Shown here: positions 1 through 9,298 of the stretch, piece by piece
Position numbering within the stretch: the first letter of the stretch is position 1
How the letters are laid out: every line of letters starts with the position of its first letter
Source: Allotamlana fucoidanivorans
GTDB lineage: Bacteria > Bacteroidota > Bacteroidia > Flavobacteriales > Flavobacteriaceae
Reading direction: 5' to 3'
DNA: 64,000 bases
Assembly (NCBI RefSeq): GCF_045788535.1
Contig: NZ_CP074074.1
Location: forward strand, 930,001-994,000
Made by a program: the position numbers and the translations under genes
Notes under the pieces: generated by a model
Seen by the model: only the letters and a program-made list of their open reading frames with translations
The model's database searches: none
Told to the model about the DNA's origin: nothing

Positions 1-843
1 ATATTTTATGAGTGGTACGCACCTAACTATGGAAAAGACTCTAAGACAAACTCTTTTTCAATGGCTAAAAGTATTACTACGGCCATGCTAGGAAAAGCTA
101 TTATGGATGGACACATAAAAAGTCTGGATCAACCCATTGGTGACTTTTACCCTCAATTTAAAGATGAAAAAACAACTGTGGGCGATTTAGCCTCTATGGC
201 CTCTGGTTTAGACTGGGTTGAGCATTATACGAGTCCGTTTTCATTAACCGCAAGAGCTAATTACGATGACGATTTAGCCGAGACCATGCTTAATTTAAAA
301 GTGATAAAAGAACCCGGAAAATCGTTTGAATATTTAAGTGGAAACACCCAATTATTAGGAATGATTATCCAAAAGGCCACAGGCAAACCTTTAGCCCAAT
401 ACCTTTCAGAACGTTTTTGGATCCCTTTGGGCGCTACCGAAGATGCTCTTTGGCAATTGGATGATGCAAAAAACAGACTCGCTAAAACATTTTGTTGTAT
501 TTCTAGTGATGCTAGAGATTTTGCCCGATTTGGAAAACTCTACAAGGACTACGGAAAATGGAATGGTAAACAGTTGTTAGATTCTACTTTTGTAGCAAAA
601 TCTATAACGCCCCGATTTCCTGAAAGTCCAGAGTATGGTTACGGTTGGTGGTTAAGAAAGAGCAACGACAGAAGCTTCTTTTTAATGCGTGGTCATCACA
701 GCCAATACGTTATTGTCGAACCTAACGACAATGTGATTATTGTAAGATTAGGACAACGAACTTCTAGTGATGAAGGCAAAAAACCATTCACCTCAGATAT
801 GGACGTGTATATTGATGAAGCCTATAAAATGCTAGAGCAATGA
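1..843 (+). CDS. Serine hydrolase, beta-lactamase/PBP4-like family (5' end outside window)
   Basis: The reading frame is open from the first base, so the gene starts upstream of the window and 280 residues are visible. The SxxK catalytic motif is present as S-M-A-K at residues 20-23 of the visible part. An ATG at position 61 lies inside this motif and would remove the catalytic serine, so it is not the true start. A Y-L-S-G-N stretch about 95 residues further on is the Y-x-N-type second motif. R-G-H-H-S-Q-Y near the C terminus takes the place of the K/H-x-G third motif. Family members are class C beta-lactamase-like esterases, peptidases or amidases, usually exported. The substrate cannot be told from sequence. 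The stop overlaps the next start as ATGA, which suggests translational coupling with the exonuclease gene. Confidence 0.85.
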   Translation: MFYEWYAPNYGKDSKTNSFSMAKSITTAMLGKAIMDGHIKSLDQPIGDFYPQFKDEKTTVGDLASMASGLDWVEHYTSPFSLTARANYDDDLAETMLNLKVIKEPGKSFEYLSGNTQLLGMIIQKATGKPLAQYLSERFWIPLGATEDALWQLDDAKNRLAKTFCCISSDARDFARFGKLYKDYGKWNGKQLLDSTFVAKSITPRFPESPEYGYGWWLRKSNDRSFFLMRGHHSQYVIVEPNDNVIIVRLGQRTSSDEGKKPFTSDMDVYIDEAYKMLEQ

Positions 844-1556
844 TTTCAAAATTGAACCTTGAAAACATCTTGTTTTTAGACATAGAAACGGTTCCTGAAA
901 CCCAACACTTTTCAGATTTAGACGAAACGAAACAAATTCTTTGGGATCATAAATCGAAATATCAAAGAAAAGAAGATTTCACGGCTGAAGAATTTTACGA
1001 ACGTGCAGGCATTTGGGCCGAATTTGGAAAAATAGTTTGTATTTCTGTGGGCTATTTCAAGATTCAGAGTGAGGAATTAAGACAATTTAGAGTCACTTCT
1101 TTTTACGGTGATGAACTTAAAATTTTAAATGATTTTAAAAACCTACTCGAATCACATTTCAATCAAACAAAACACTTACTTTGTGCCCATAATGGTAAAG
1201 AATTTGACTTTCCGTACATTGCACGCCGTATGATTATTCATAACATAGAACTGCCTACCAAACTTAACTTATTTGGAAAAAAACCGTGGGAAGTGGCACA
1301 TTTAGATACTTTAGAATTATGGAAATTTGGTGACTTCAAAACCTATACGTCCTTAAAGTTGCTCACTAATGTTCTGGGCATTCCTTCTCCAAAAGATGAT
1401 ATTGATGGCAGTGAAGTTTGTCGGGTGTTTTATGAAGATAACGACATAGACCGCATTATCGTATATTGCGAAAAAGACACCATAGCTGTGGCTCAAATTC
1501 TTTTACGTTTACGAGGCGATGCTATTCTAACAGACGATGAAATCGTTCATATCTAA
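840..1556 (+). CDS. 3'-5' exonuclease, DEDDy type (PolB-like exonuclease domain protein)
   Basis: This 238-residue protein carries the three DEDD exonuclease motifs. ExoI is L-D-I-E-T near residue 14, ExoII is A-H-N-G-K-E-F-D-F near residue 116, and ExoIII is Y-C-E-K-D near residue 209. The Y-x-x-x-D spacing of ExoIII makes it the DEDDy subtype. The acidic residues would bind two metal ions that hydrolyse the 3' terminal nucleotide. The protein has only the exonuclease fold and no polymerase domain. It matches the predicted PolB-like 3'-5' exonuclease family common in Bacteroidota. Its start overlaps the upstream stop by four bases, and the next start follows its stop directly, so the three genes read as one transcript. 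The nucleic acid target is unknown. Confidence 0.85.
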   Translation: MISKLNLENILFLDIETVPETQHFSDLDETKQILWDHKSKYQRKEDFTAEEFYERAGIWAEFGKIVCISVGYFKIQSEELRQFRVTSFYGDELKILNDFKNLLESHFNQTKHLLCAHNGKEFDFPYIARRMIIHNIELPTKLNLFGKKPWEVAHLDTLELWKFGDFKTYTSLKLLTNVLGIPSPKDDIDGSEVCRVFYEDNDIDRIIVYCEKDTIAVAQILLRLRGDAILTDDEIVHI

Positions 1557-3236
1557 ATGAAAGACACTACTATATTAAAAATTAAAAATCTCTCCATTTC
1601 CTTTGGAACCAATGAAGTCATTCATAACATATCTTATACCCTTCATAAAAATGAAATTTTAGGTATTGTAGGTGAATCTGGTTCAGGGAAGTCGGTGTCT
1701 TCATTAGCTATTTTAGGCTTGCTTCCCAAAAAAATAGCGCAAATTACTAGTGGTTCTATAACTTTTGAAGATCAAGATCTTACAAAATTACCTTCAAAAG
1801 CCTTTCAAAAATTAAGAGGACGAAAAATTTCAATGATTTTTCAAGAGCCAATGAGTTCTTTAAATCCTTCAATGACCTGTGGCAATCAAGTTTTAGAAAT
1901 CTTATTACAACACACTAATTTATCTAAATCTGAAGCAAAAAAAGAAACACTCATATTATTTGAAAAAGTAAAATTACCACAACCCAAACGCGTGTTTTCT
2001 GCTTATCCGCATGAAATATCAGGAGGTCAAAAACAACGGGTTATGATTGCTATGGCATTGGCTTGCAAACCAGATATCCTTATTGCAGACGAACCCACCA
2101 CAGCACTTGATGTTACGGTTCAAAAAGACATTATAAACCTTTTAAAAGCCCTTCAGCAAGAAACCAAAATGAGCATTATTTTTATCACTCACGATTTGGC
2201 TTTAATTTCTGAAATCGCTAACCGGGTATTGGTCATGTATAAAGGCGATATTGTGGAGCAAGGAGCGGTTACCAAAATTTTTACAGACCCTACGCACAAT
2301 TACACCAAAGCGTTAATTAATGCACGACCTTCTTTAGATGTTCGCTTAAAAACTTTACCTACTATACATGATTATTTAAATCACACTATTGCTAAAGCTA
2401 TTATTACTGAAAATATGCGGCAAAAAGCACATACCATCATGTATAGCAAGCCACCGTTATTAGAGGTTTTAAATGTTGAAAAAGAATACCTTTCTAAAAC
2501 AGGTTTATTTGGAAAAACGGAATCGTTTAAAGCGGTTAATAACATTAGTTTTAAAGTATATGAAGGTGAAACTTTAGGCTTAGTTGGTGAGTCTGGTTGT
2601 GGAAAATCAACTTTAGGCAATGCCATTCTTTTGCTTGATAAAGCTACTGCCGGGCAAATTAATTACAAAGGCATAGACATTACCAAACTATCAAAATCTG
2701 AAGCTAGAACTCTTAGAAAAGATATTCAAATTATATTCCAAGATCCTTACTCCTCACTCAATCCAAGAATCCCTGTAGGAGAGGCCATTTTAGAACCTAT
2801 GCAAGTGCATGGTCTTTACAGTAGCAACCAAGAACGCAAGTTGAAAGTGTTAGAACTCTTAACCAAAGTAGGGCTTTCTGAAGCACATTATAACAGATAT
2901 CCGCATGAGTTTTCTGGAGGGCAAAGACAACGTATTGGTATTGCCAGAACTATTGCTTTACAACCTAAACTTATTATATGTGATGAGTCGGTTTCTGCTT
3001 TAGATATTTCTGTACAAGCGCAAGTTTTAAATTTACTTAATGAACTTAAACACGATTTTGGCTTTACCTACATCTTTATTTCACATGATTTAGCTGTTGT
3101 AAAATATATGTCTGACCAGCTCTTAGTAATGAATAAGGGCAAAATTGAAGAATTAGATGATGCCGATGTTATTTACAACAAACCACAAAAAGCATATACC
3201 CAAAAACTTATAGATGCTATCCCTAAAGGATTATAA
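1557..3236 (+). CDS. Peptide/nickel-type ABC transporter, fused double ATP-binding protein
   Basis: The 559 residues hold two ABC ATPase domains in tandem. The Walker A sites are G-E-S-G-S-G-K-S (about residue 39) and G-E-S-G-C-G-K-S. The signature motifs are S-G-G-Q-K-Q-R and S-G-G-Q-R-Q-R. The Walker B regions are A-D-E-P-T-T-A-L-D and C-D-E-S-V-S-A-L-D. Each half is followed by the C-terminal extension typical of oligopeptide/dipeptide transporters. The fused arrangement resembles YejF and DppD-DppF fusions, which power import of peptides through an inner-membrane permease pair. No permease or binding protein is encoded nearby, so those partners lie elsewhere. The second Walker B has D-E-S in place of D-E-P, a common variant in this family. 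A strong hairpin follows the stop codon. Confidence 0.9.
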   Translation: MKDTTILKIKNLSISFGTNEVIHNISYTLHKNEILGIVGESGSGKSVSSLAILGLLPKKIAQITSGSITFEDQDLTKLPSKAFQKLRGRKISMIFQEPMSSLNPSMTCGNQVLEILLQHTNLSKSEAKKETLILFEKVKLPQPKRVFSAYPHEISGGQKQRVMIAMALACKPDILIADEPTTALDVTVQKDIINLLKALQQETKMSIIFITHDLALISEIANRVLVMYKGDIVEQGAVTKIFTDPTHNYTKALINARPSLDVRLKTLPTIHDYLNHTIAKAIITENMRQKAHTIMYSKPPLLEVLNVEKEYLSKTGLFGKTESFKAVNNISFKVYEGETLGLVGESGCGKSTLGNAILLLDKATAGQINYKGIDITKLSKSEARTLRKDIQIIFQDPYSSLNPRIPVGEAILEPMQVHGLYSSNQERKLKVLELLTKVGLSEAHYNRYPHEFSGGQRQRIGIARTIALQPKLIICDESVSALDISVQAQVLNLLNELKHDFGFTYIFISHDLAVVKYMSDQLLVMNKGKIEELDDADVIYNKPQKAYTQKLIDAIPKGL

Positions 3237-3272
3237 AAAAAGTCGTTTTGAAATTTCAAAACGACTTTTTTT
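3234..3272. terminator. Bidirectional intrinsic terminator (26-bp perfect palindrome)
   Basis: Positions 3241-3253 and 3254-3266 are perfect inverted repeats (AGTCGTTTTGAAA and its complement) with no spacer. An A-run lies on the left and a T-run on the right. It ends the ABC transporter transcript on the plus strand. The left A-run means it can also stop minus-strand transcription from the small ORF at 3297-3431. Confidence 0.85.
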
Positions 3273-3296
3273 ATGTGCTATTATTTAACTTCTTAA

Positions 3297-3431
3297 TTAA
3301 AACATAAAAACCTTTTTAGTTAAATAAATTAGACCTCTAAAAAACTGCAAATTCTCTTTTAATGTTTCTTTGAATTTGCTTTCATCATGAGTAGGTTGTT
3401 CAGGTAGATTTGTTGCAACATTCATAGTCAT
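3297..3431 (-). CDS. Possible small protein, 44 residues
   Basis: An ATG at 3431 opens a 44-codon frame that ends with TAA at 3297. The protein begins M-T-M-N-V and ends K-K-V-F-M-F. It has a polar, acidic first half and an aromatic/aliphatic second half that could form one amphipathic helix. The start might instead be the third codon (ATG at 3425). The palindromic terminator lies 25 bases beyond its stop in the right orientation, which supports a minus-strand transcript. I do not recognise the protein and could not find a clear promoter. It could be chance in AT-rich DNA. Confidence 0.42.
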   Translation of the reverse strand: MTMNVATNLPEQPTHDESKFKETLKENLQFFRGLIYLTKKVFMF

Positions 3432-3601
3432 TCAAGTTTATGATAGATTTAAAGCAATCTATTATTAATTTGGTTATTTTGGGGAGTACTAATATCGTAA
3501 ACTTCAGCAATAATAACGATTAAAAACATATTAAATCGACAAAATACATATTTTTTTAACATATGTACTGTATTTCGTCTGTTTTTAAAAAAACAAATGC
3601 C

Positions 3602-4255
3602 TTAAATATTCATTTCGGGTATAGTACCCTCTATTATGAGATGGCCTTCGGTAGCTTGTTTAATAGCCTCAACCGAAACACCTGGAGCACGCTCTAATAA
3701 CTTAAACCCTTGCTCTACTACCTCAATAACAGCCATATTAGTGACAATCTTCTTTACACAGCCAACACCAGTAAGCGGTAATGTACATTTTTTTAACAAT
3801 TTAGATTCGCCACGTTTATTGGTATGCATCATGGCCACAATAATGTTTTCGGCACTCGCCACTAAATCCATAGCGCCTCCCATACCTTTCACCATTTTAC
3901 CTGGAATTTTCCAATTCGCAATATCACCAGTTTCAGCGACTTCCATTGCGCCTAAAATAGTGAGATCTACGTGCTTACCTCTAATCATTGAAAAACTCAT
4001 GGCAGAATCAAAAAAACTAGCTCCAGGTAATGTGGTAATAGTTTGCTTCCCTGCGTTAATCACATCAGCATCTTCTTCGCCTTCATACGGGAACGGCCCC
4101 ATACCTAACACCCCATTTTCACTTTGAAACTCTACCTCTATATCATCTCGTACATAATTTGCTACTAGTGTAGGAATGCCTATTCCAAGATTTACATAGA
4201 ACCCATCTTGAACTTCTTTTGCAATACGTTTTGCTATACCATTTTTATCTAACAT
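3602..4255 (-). CDS. scoB: 3-oxoacid CoA-transferase, subunit B
   Basis: This is the beta subunit of a class I CoA transferase that exchanges CoA between succinyl-CoA (or acetyl-CoA) and a 3-oxoacid such as acetoacetate. The S-E-N-G motif near residue 45 carries the catalytic glutamate that forms the acyl-CoA thioester intermediate. The 217-residue length is normal for a separate B subunit. Its start lies two bases after the stop of the A-subunit gene, and the two subunits form a heterotetramer. The family also includes acetoacetate and 3-oxoadipate transferases, so the exact 3-oxoacid is inferred rather than shown. Confidence 0.92.
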   Translation of the reverse strand: MLDKNGIAKRIAKEVQDGFYVNLGIGIPTLVANYVRDDIEVEFQSENGVLGMGPFPYEGEEDADVINAGKQTITTLPGASFFDSAMSFSMIRGKHVDLTILGAMEVAETGDIANWKIPGKMVKGMGGAMDLVASAENIIVAMMHTNKRGESKLLKKCTLPLTGVGCVKKIVTNMAVIEVVEQGFKLLERAPGVSVEAIKQATEGHLIIEGTIPEMNI

Positions 4256-4257
4256 AA

Positions 4258-4959
4258 TTAATCGCGTTGTCTTAAAGTTAATTGTTCAATACGTTTCTCA
4301 TAAACAGCCCCTTTAAAAATGCGTTGTACAAAAATACCTGGAATGTGTATTTGGTTAGGATCTAGTGTTCCTAGAGGTACCATTTGTTCCACCTCAGCTA
4401 CCGTAATTTTAGCCGCACCGCACATATTGGGATTAAAATTTCTAGCTGTTCCTTTAAAAATTAAATTACCAGCCTCATCCCCTTTCCAAGCCTTAACAAA
4501 TGCAAAGTCTGCCTTAAAAGCGTGCTCTAAAACATACATTTTTCCATCAAACTCACGGGTTTCTTTCCCTTCAGCCACTTCAGTACCGTATCCAGCAGGT
4601 GTATAAATAGCCGGCATACCTGCCTGTGCCGCCCTACAGCGTTCTGCTAAAGTCCCTTGAGGAATTAATTCTACATCTAACTCGCCCGATAGCATTTGTC
4701 TTTCAAACTCATCGTTTTCCCCAACATAAGAGGATATCATTTTTTTGATTTGTTTTTTCTGAAGTAATAGCCCTAAACCAAAATCATCAACCCCAGCATT
4801 ATTGGAAATACAAGTGAGTTGGTTTATGCCCAATGTAACTAAATGCGCTATTGCATTTTCAGGAATACCACTAAGACCAAAGCCCCCTAGCATAAAAGTC
4901 ATACCATTGGTTACACCTTTTAAAGCCTCCTGAACATTATTTACTTTTTTGTTAATCAT
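4258..4959 (-). CDS. scoA: 3-oxoacid CoA-transferase, subunit A
   Basis: The 233-residue alpha subunit contains the CoA-transferase signature G-G-F-G-L-S-G-I-P-E-N near residue 21, which is the glycine-rich oxyanion and CoA-binding region. It works with the adjacent B subunit in ketone body or 3-oxoacid activation in the cytoplasm. The gene is the first of a two-gene operon. About 120 bases upstream end the neighbouring pbp1A gene and its terminator, so scoAB must have its own promoter between about 4960 and 5020. I see no clear TAnnTTTG box there. Confidence 0.92.
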   Translation of the reverse strand: MINKKVNNVQEALKGVTNGMTFMLGGFGLSGIPENAIAHLVTLGINQLTCISNNAGVDDFGLGLLLQKKQIKKMISSYVGENDEFERQMLSGELDVELIPQGTLAERCRAAQAGMPAIYTPAGYGTEVAEGKETREFDGKMYVLEHAFKADFAFVKAWKGDEAGNLIFKGTARNFNPNMCGAAKITVAEVEQMVPLGTLDPNQIHIPGIFVQRIFKGAVYEKRIEQLTLRQRD

Positions 4960-5024
4960 TATTTTTCATTTTATTCCATATAAATTTAAGAATAATTGAA
5001 TAATACCCTAAAAATAATGCGAAT

Positions 5025-5051
5025 AAAAAAACCACTCCAAAAGGAATGGTT
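5025..5051 (-). terminator. Intrinsic terminator of the ricT-gldH-pbp1A transcript
   Basis: The arms 5030-5038 and 5043-5051 form a 9-bp stem on the minus-strand RNA, with one G-U pair, and a T-run follows. The plus-strand reading has a C-A mismatch, so the orientation is minus. Confidence 0.75.
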
Positions 5052-5077
5052 TTTTTATGTTATAATGTAAAACGCTA

Positions 5078-7423
5078 TTAAAATTCAAGTTCTTCTGGTA
5101 GCTTTTCTTCTGTTTGAACTTGCGAAGCATCTTCTTCAACCACAGAACAATCTACATTTATAGTAAGCTCCTCTGGTGCTTCAAAATCGGCTTTTGAAAT
5201 ATTCAATGCTTCATCGGCATAACAACTTTTCATATAAATACCCCAAATGGGTAAGGCCATAGACGCTCCTTGCCCATATGTTATGGTTTTAAAGTGGGCG
5301 GCTCTATCTTCAGCACCAACCCAAACGCCAGTTACCAAATTAGGAACCATACCCATAAACCAACCATCACTTTGATTCTGCGTGGTTCCTGTTTTTCCAG
5401 CAATAGGATTAGTAAATTCATACGGATACCCGGTAACAACTTCTCTATAATCTGCCCGGTATTTATCGCGTCCGCTTCCTCTTAATCGTGCTCCTGAACC
5501 TGATTGGGTAACCCCTTCCATAAGTTTTACGGTGACATAAGCAGCCTCCTCACTCAATACATCTTTACTTTCTGGTTTAAACTGATACAAAATAGTACCG
5601 TTCTTATCTTCAATACTGGTTACCATAACCGGTTTGGTATACACCCCTTTATTTGCAAAAGTTGAGTAAGCTCCTACCATTTCATAAACACTAATCTCTG
5701 GAACACCTAGAGCAATTGCAGGAACAGGTAATACTTCTGATGTTACCCCTATCTTCTTTACTAAGTCGGCAACCGTTTGCGGTCCCACTTTATCAATGAG
5801 TCGCGCTGTGATTGTATTCACCGAATTGGCCAGGGCATTTTTTAAAGTTCGGGTGCCTCCATAATCATCTTCACCGCCAGAGTTTTTGGGGCACCATTCC
5901 TCAGGATTACCATACTTATTAGCTTCTATACAATAAGGTGTGTCAGGAAATTCATCACAGGGCGAATAGTGCAACTGATCAATCGCCGAGGCATAAACAA
6001 AAGGCTTAAATGTTGATCCTACTTGACGTTTCCCTTGTTTTACCATATCATATTGAAAATGCCTGTAATTCATACCTCCTACCCAGGCTTTCACGTGACC
6101 TGTTTGTGGATTCATAGACATCATGCCCGTTCTTAAGAAAGATTTATAATAACGCATAGAATCCATAGGCTTCATGATGGTGTCAACTTCTGATGGCTTT
6201 CCATCTTCCCATACAAAAACCGTCATTGGTATTGGTTTTTGGAAAGATTCCTCAATTTCTTTATTTGACTTTTTTAAATCGTATTTCATATGACGCCAAC
6301 GTTCAGACTGACGCATGCCGCGACGCATCAAAGCATCAATTTCACTCTGATCCAACTCTAAAAATGGTGCTGTAGGATTGCGTTTTGGTGTGTTTTGATT
6401 AAAAAATTCTGCCTGAAGCCTTGGCATATGTTGTTGTACAGCATCTTCTGCATGCTTTTGCATACGCGAATCAATAGTGGTATAAATCTTTAAACCATCA
6501 TTATATAGATTCCATTTAGAACCATCTGGTTTAGGATTATCCTTTATCCAGTCTTTCATAAAACCATCTAAATACCCTCTGAAATAGGTCGCAATTCCCT
6601 CGCGATGTGACTCTGGTGAGTAATCTAAATCTAATTCTGTTTGCTGCAATGAATCTTTCAATTTTTCATCAATATAATCGTATTTATACATTTGAGCTAG
6701 CACAACATTTCTTCTGTTTTTTACACCTACAGGATTTCTTCTAGGATTGTATAAGGACGAGTTTTTAAACATCCCTACCAACATAGCAGATTCTTTTAAT
6801 TCTAATTCTTTTGGTTCTTTATTAAAGTAAATTCTTGAAGCACTTCTAATACCATCAGCATTATTACCAAAGTCATAAATATTAAAATACTGCGCCATGA
6901 TTTCTTCCTTAGTATATTGACGCTCTAAACGAATGGCAATAACCCACTCTTTTAATTTTTGAAGAACACGCTCTATGATATTTTTTGAGCCTTCACCATG
7001 AAATAACTGTTTTGCCAACTGCTGGGAAATAGTACTAGCCCCCCCGCCACGACCAAGTTTTACAGCTGCTCTTAATGTTCCCCTAGCATCAACACCCGAG
7101 TGTTCATAAAAACGAGCATCTTCTGTAGCCACTAAAGCATTTACTAAATGTTGAGGCAGTTCATCATAACTAACAGGCGTTCTATTATCATTAAAATAAA
7201 ACTTACCCAGAGTTTGCCCGTCAGAAGAAATAATCTCTGTGGCTAAATTAGTTTTAGGATTCTCTAACACCGTGTGATCTGGCATCTCTCCAAAAATACC
7301 CCAAGAAGCCATAAGAAATAACAGTAAAAGAGTGACCAACCCTCCTGCAAAGCATATCCAAAACCATCGGATATATTTTAAAAAGTCTTGTTCTGATTTT
7401 GTTTCCTTTTTTGCCTTTGCCAT
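5078..7423 (-). CDS. Penicillin-binding protein 1A, bifunctional transglycosylase/transpeptidase
   Basis: This 781-residue class A PBP polymerises lipid II into glycan strands and cross-links the peptides in the periplasm. A cytoplasmic N terminus leads to one membrane segment at about residues 20-44. The GT51 domain follows, with catalytic E101 in the A-T-E-D-A-R-F-Y-E-H motif and G-A-S-T-I-S-Q-Q near residue 130. The transpeptidase domain has S470-T-F-K473, S534-V-N536 and K677-T-G-T680. The last 50 residues are acidic and probably disordered. All catalytic residues are present, so both activities are expected. It follows gldH by eight bases and is the last gene of the operon. Confidence 0.95.
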   Translation of the reverse strand: MAKAKKETKSEQDFLKYIRWFWICFAGGLVTLLLLFLMASWGIFGEMPDHTVLENPKTNLATEIISSDGQTLGKFYFNDNRTPVSYDELPQHLVNALVATEDARFYEHSGVDARGTLRAAVKLGRGGGASTISQQLAKQLFHGEGSKNIIERVLQKLKEWVIAIRLERQYTKEEIMAQYFNIYDFGNNADGIRSASRIYFNKEPKELELKESAMLVGMFKNSSLYNPRRNPVGVKNRRNVVLAQMYKYDYIDEKLKDSLQQTELDLDYSPESHREGIATYFRGYLDGFMKDWIKDNPKPDGSKWNLYNDGLKIYTTIDSRMQKHAEDAVQQHMPRLQAEFFNQNTPKRNPTAPFLELDQSEIDALMRRGMRQSERWRHMKYDLKKSNKEIEESFQKPIPMTVFVWEDGKPSEVDTIMKPMDSMRYYKSFLRTGMMSMNPQTGHVKAWVGGMNYRHFQYDMVKQGKRQVGSTFKPFVYASAIDQLHYSPCDEFPDTPYCIEANKYGNPEEWCPKNSGGEDDYGGTRTLKNALANSVNTITARLIDKVGPQTVADLVKKIGVTSEVLPVPAIALGVPEISVYEMVGAYSTFANKGVYTKPVMVTSIEDKNGTILYQFKPESKDVLSEEAAYVTVKLMEGVTQSGSGARLRGSGRDKYRADYREVVTGYPYEFTNPIAGKTGTTQNQSDGWFMGMVPNLVTGVWVGAEDRAAHFKTITYGQGASMALPIWGIYMKSCYADEALNISKADFEAPEELTINVDCSVVEEDASQVQTEEKLPEELEF

Positions 7424-7431
7424 GTAATTTT

Positions 7432-7932
7432 TTAATTATTGCTAGTGATATGTTCTACTCTAAAGCCAACATCAGTAACGCCTTCTAGTTCTTTAACGCC
7501 ATTAACTTTACCATGTTCTCTCATAGCATGCTGAATATTTACGGTATATTCACCAGATTCCGCAAAAACTACGCCTTCTTTATACCAAAGTTTATTTTCT
7601 TTTACATCAGTATAACCCGTACCTAAAAGTTTGCCACTAGGCTCTGCCATTCTGTATTCTAAGGTATCTTTAATGGTTTTACCATGCGGAAAAACCATTT
7701 CAACAATCAAGAATAGATTATTGTATTTGTAAGCATTGGTGTTTCTTAAGTTCACAAATAAATTATAAGCATTTGTAGAATCTGGCGGGGTTAATTTAAA
7801 ACTAACAACTGAATCTTTATGCCATTTGTTTGGAACTGCCTTATAAGCATCAAAAACACGATTAGAGTCGCAAGACACGACCAAAGAAGAAACAGCTAAT
7901 AACAAGAATAGTAACGTCTTATTTTGAAGCAT
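7432..7932 (-). CDS. gldH: Gliding motility lipoprotein GldH
   Basis: The protein starts M-L-Q-N-K-T at 7932 and has a short signal peptide ending in the lipobox V-V-S-C, followed by D-S-N-R-V-F-D. The mature part matches the GldH family (about 160 residues) through its core N-K-W-H-K-D-S-V-V-S-F and L-F-V-N-L-R-N-T-N. GldH is a lipoprotein required for gliding in Flavobacterium johnsoniae and is linked to the gliding/type IX secretion apparatus. A longer frame runs upstream to 8121, but that extension overlaps ricT and would bury the signal peptide, so I reject it. The chosen start overlaps the ricT stop by 14 bases. The window shows no other gld gene. Confidence 0.93.
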   Translation of the reverse strand: MLQNKTLLFLLLAVSSLVVSCDSNRVFDAYKAVPNKWHKDSVVSFKLTPPDSTNAYNLFVNLRNTNAYKYNNLFLIVEMVFPHGKTIKDTLEYRMAEPSGKLLGTGYTDVKENKLWYKEGVVFAESGEYTVNIQHAMREHGKVNGVKELEGVTDVGFRVEHITSNN

Positions 7933-9199
7933 CTTTATTGTTTTGAGGTTTAGGTTTTCTTCTTTTGTTTTTAGCTCTTTTATTCTGATTAGGTTTAGGC
8001 TTGTTATCATCAGGTTTGGTAACGGCGGCTTTACTTTGTGAGTTTTTGTTTTGGTTACCCCCCTGATTATTATCGCGCCTTCTATTATTTCTACGTTTTT
8101 TATTACGTTTTGGACTATCAAAGCGTGTTAAACTATCTTGTCCAACCACATTTTCAAATGTTGCCTTATCATCTTCTATAAGATCTGAAGCGTATTCCTC
8201 AAGGCTGGTAATTTTTTTGTTGCTTTTATTTAATTCGATAATTTCGTTAGCCTGCTCTGTAGTAATTTTGTGCCAATTCATCCATTCGCCTTCATAAGCA
8301 TACCACATATGTCCTTTAAAAATATCTGTTTTTTGACATACAGCAATTCCTTTTTCGGTGTGTAACTTAGTATCAGACTTTGGAAAACTCTTTAAAGCAT
8401 CAAGATAGGTATCCAACTCATAGTTTAAACAGCATTTTAACTTGCCGCATTGTCCGGCTAATTTTTGAGGATTTAGAGATAATTGCTGATAACGTGCGGC
8501 AGATGTACTTACAGAACGAAAATCTGTTAACCATGTAGAACAACAAAGCTCTCTACCACAAGACCCAATACCTCCAAGTCTTGCTGCCTCTTGGCGGAAG
8601 CCAACTTGACGCATTTCAATACGCGTTCTAAATTCACGTGCAAACACCTTAATTAATTCTCTAAAATCTACACGCTCTTCGGCCGTATAATAAAACGTAG
8701 CCTTACTGGCATCACCCTGAAACTCAATATCTGATATCTTCATTTGAAGCTTCAAATCTATAGCAAACTGGCGCGCCTTCACTTTCATAGGCTCTTCTTT
8801 ATCACGAGCGGCTTGCCAAATATCAATATCCTTTTGGCTGGCTTTCCTATAAATTTTTAAAGCTTCCTTAAAATTGTCTGATATCTTTTTGCGTTTCATT
8901 TGAATACGCACCAACTCCCCTGTAAGAGTAACCATGCCAATATCATGCCCCGCCTTTGCTTGTGTGGCCACAATATCACCAATACTAAGCGTGAGATTTT
9001 CTGCGTTATAATAATACTCTTTGCGTCCGTTTTTATAACGTACTTCAACCCAATTATAAGGTGCTTCACCATTGGGAAGAGACATATTAGCTAACCAGTC
9101 AAAAACAGTTAGTTTATTACAACTATCTGTTCCACAAGTACCATTATTTTTGCAGCCTTTTGGAGTGCCATCTTTAGTTGAGCAACTTGCACAAGCCAT
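7919..9199 (-). CDS. ricT: PSP1-domain protein, RicT/YaaT family
   Basis: The 426-residue protein has a PSP1 core. Conserved cysteines lie at G-S-C-G-R-E-L-C-C-S-T-W and at A-G-Q-C-G-K-L-K-C-C-L-N-Y, near residues 210-260. The N terminus is also cysteine-rich (M-A-C-A-S-C, and four more cysteines within 40 residues). In Bacillus the RicT homologue belongs to a complex with RicA and RicF that binds iron-sulfur clusters and influences RNase Y processing. The Bacteroidota function is not established. The last 70 residues are a basic, asparagine-rich tail with several K/R clusters, which suggests nucleic acid or ribosome contact. It is the first gene of the ricT-gldH-pbp1A unit. Confidence 0.88.
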   Translation of the reverse strand: MACASCSTKDGTPKGCKNNGTCGTDSCNKLTVFDWLANMSLPNGEAPYNWVEVRYKNGRKEYYYNAENLTLSIGDIVATQAKAGHDIGMVTLTGELVRIQMKRKKISDNFKEALKIYRKASQKDIDIWQAARDKEEPMKVKARQFAIDLKLQMKISDIEFQGDASKATFYYTAEERVDFRELIKVFAREFRTRIEMRQVGFRQEAARLGGIGSCGRELCCSTWLTDFRSVSTSAARYQQLSLNPQKLAGQCGKLKCCLNYELDTYLDALKSFPKSDTKLHTEKGIAVCQKTDIFKGHMWYAYEGEWMNWHKITTEQANEIIELNKSNKKITSLEEYASDLIEDDKATFENVVGQDSLTRFDSPKRNKKRRNNRRRDNNQGGNQNKNSQSKAAVTKPDDNKPKPNQNKRAKNKRRKPKPQNNKDASK

Positions 9200-9298
9200 A
9201 TTTTATATATTGAATCCGCTAATAATTTAGATTATGCGAATGAAGGTTCTTAAAACTATTTAATTTGTAAATATATGATTATTCTCAGGACTTAAAAA

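Noticed and set aside
61..63. ATG as the start of the serine hydrolase
   Set aside because: The frame is open to the window edge, and this ATG lies inside the SxxK motif, so it would delete the catalytic serine.
3636..4127. Plus-strand frame over scoB
   Set aside because: It is a shadow of scoB, with no domain and no promoter, and scoB has clear family motifs.
7933..8121. N-terminal extension of gldH by 63 codons
   Set aside because: The extension lies inside ricT, is low in complexity, and would place the lipoprotein signal in the middle of the protein.
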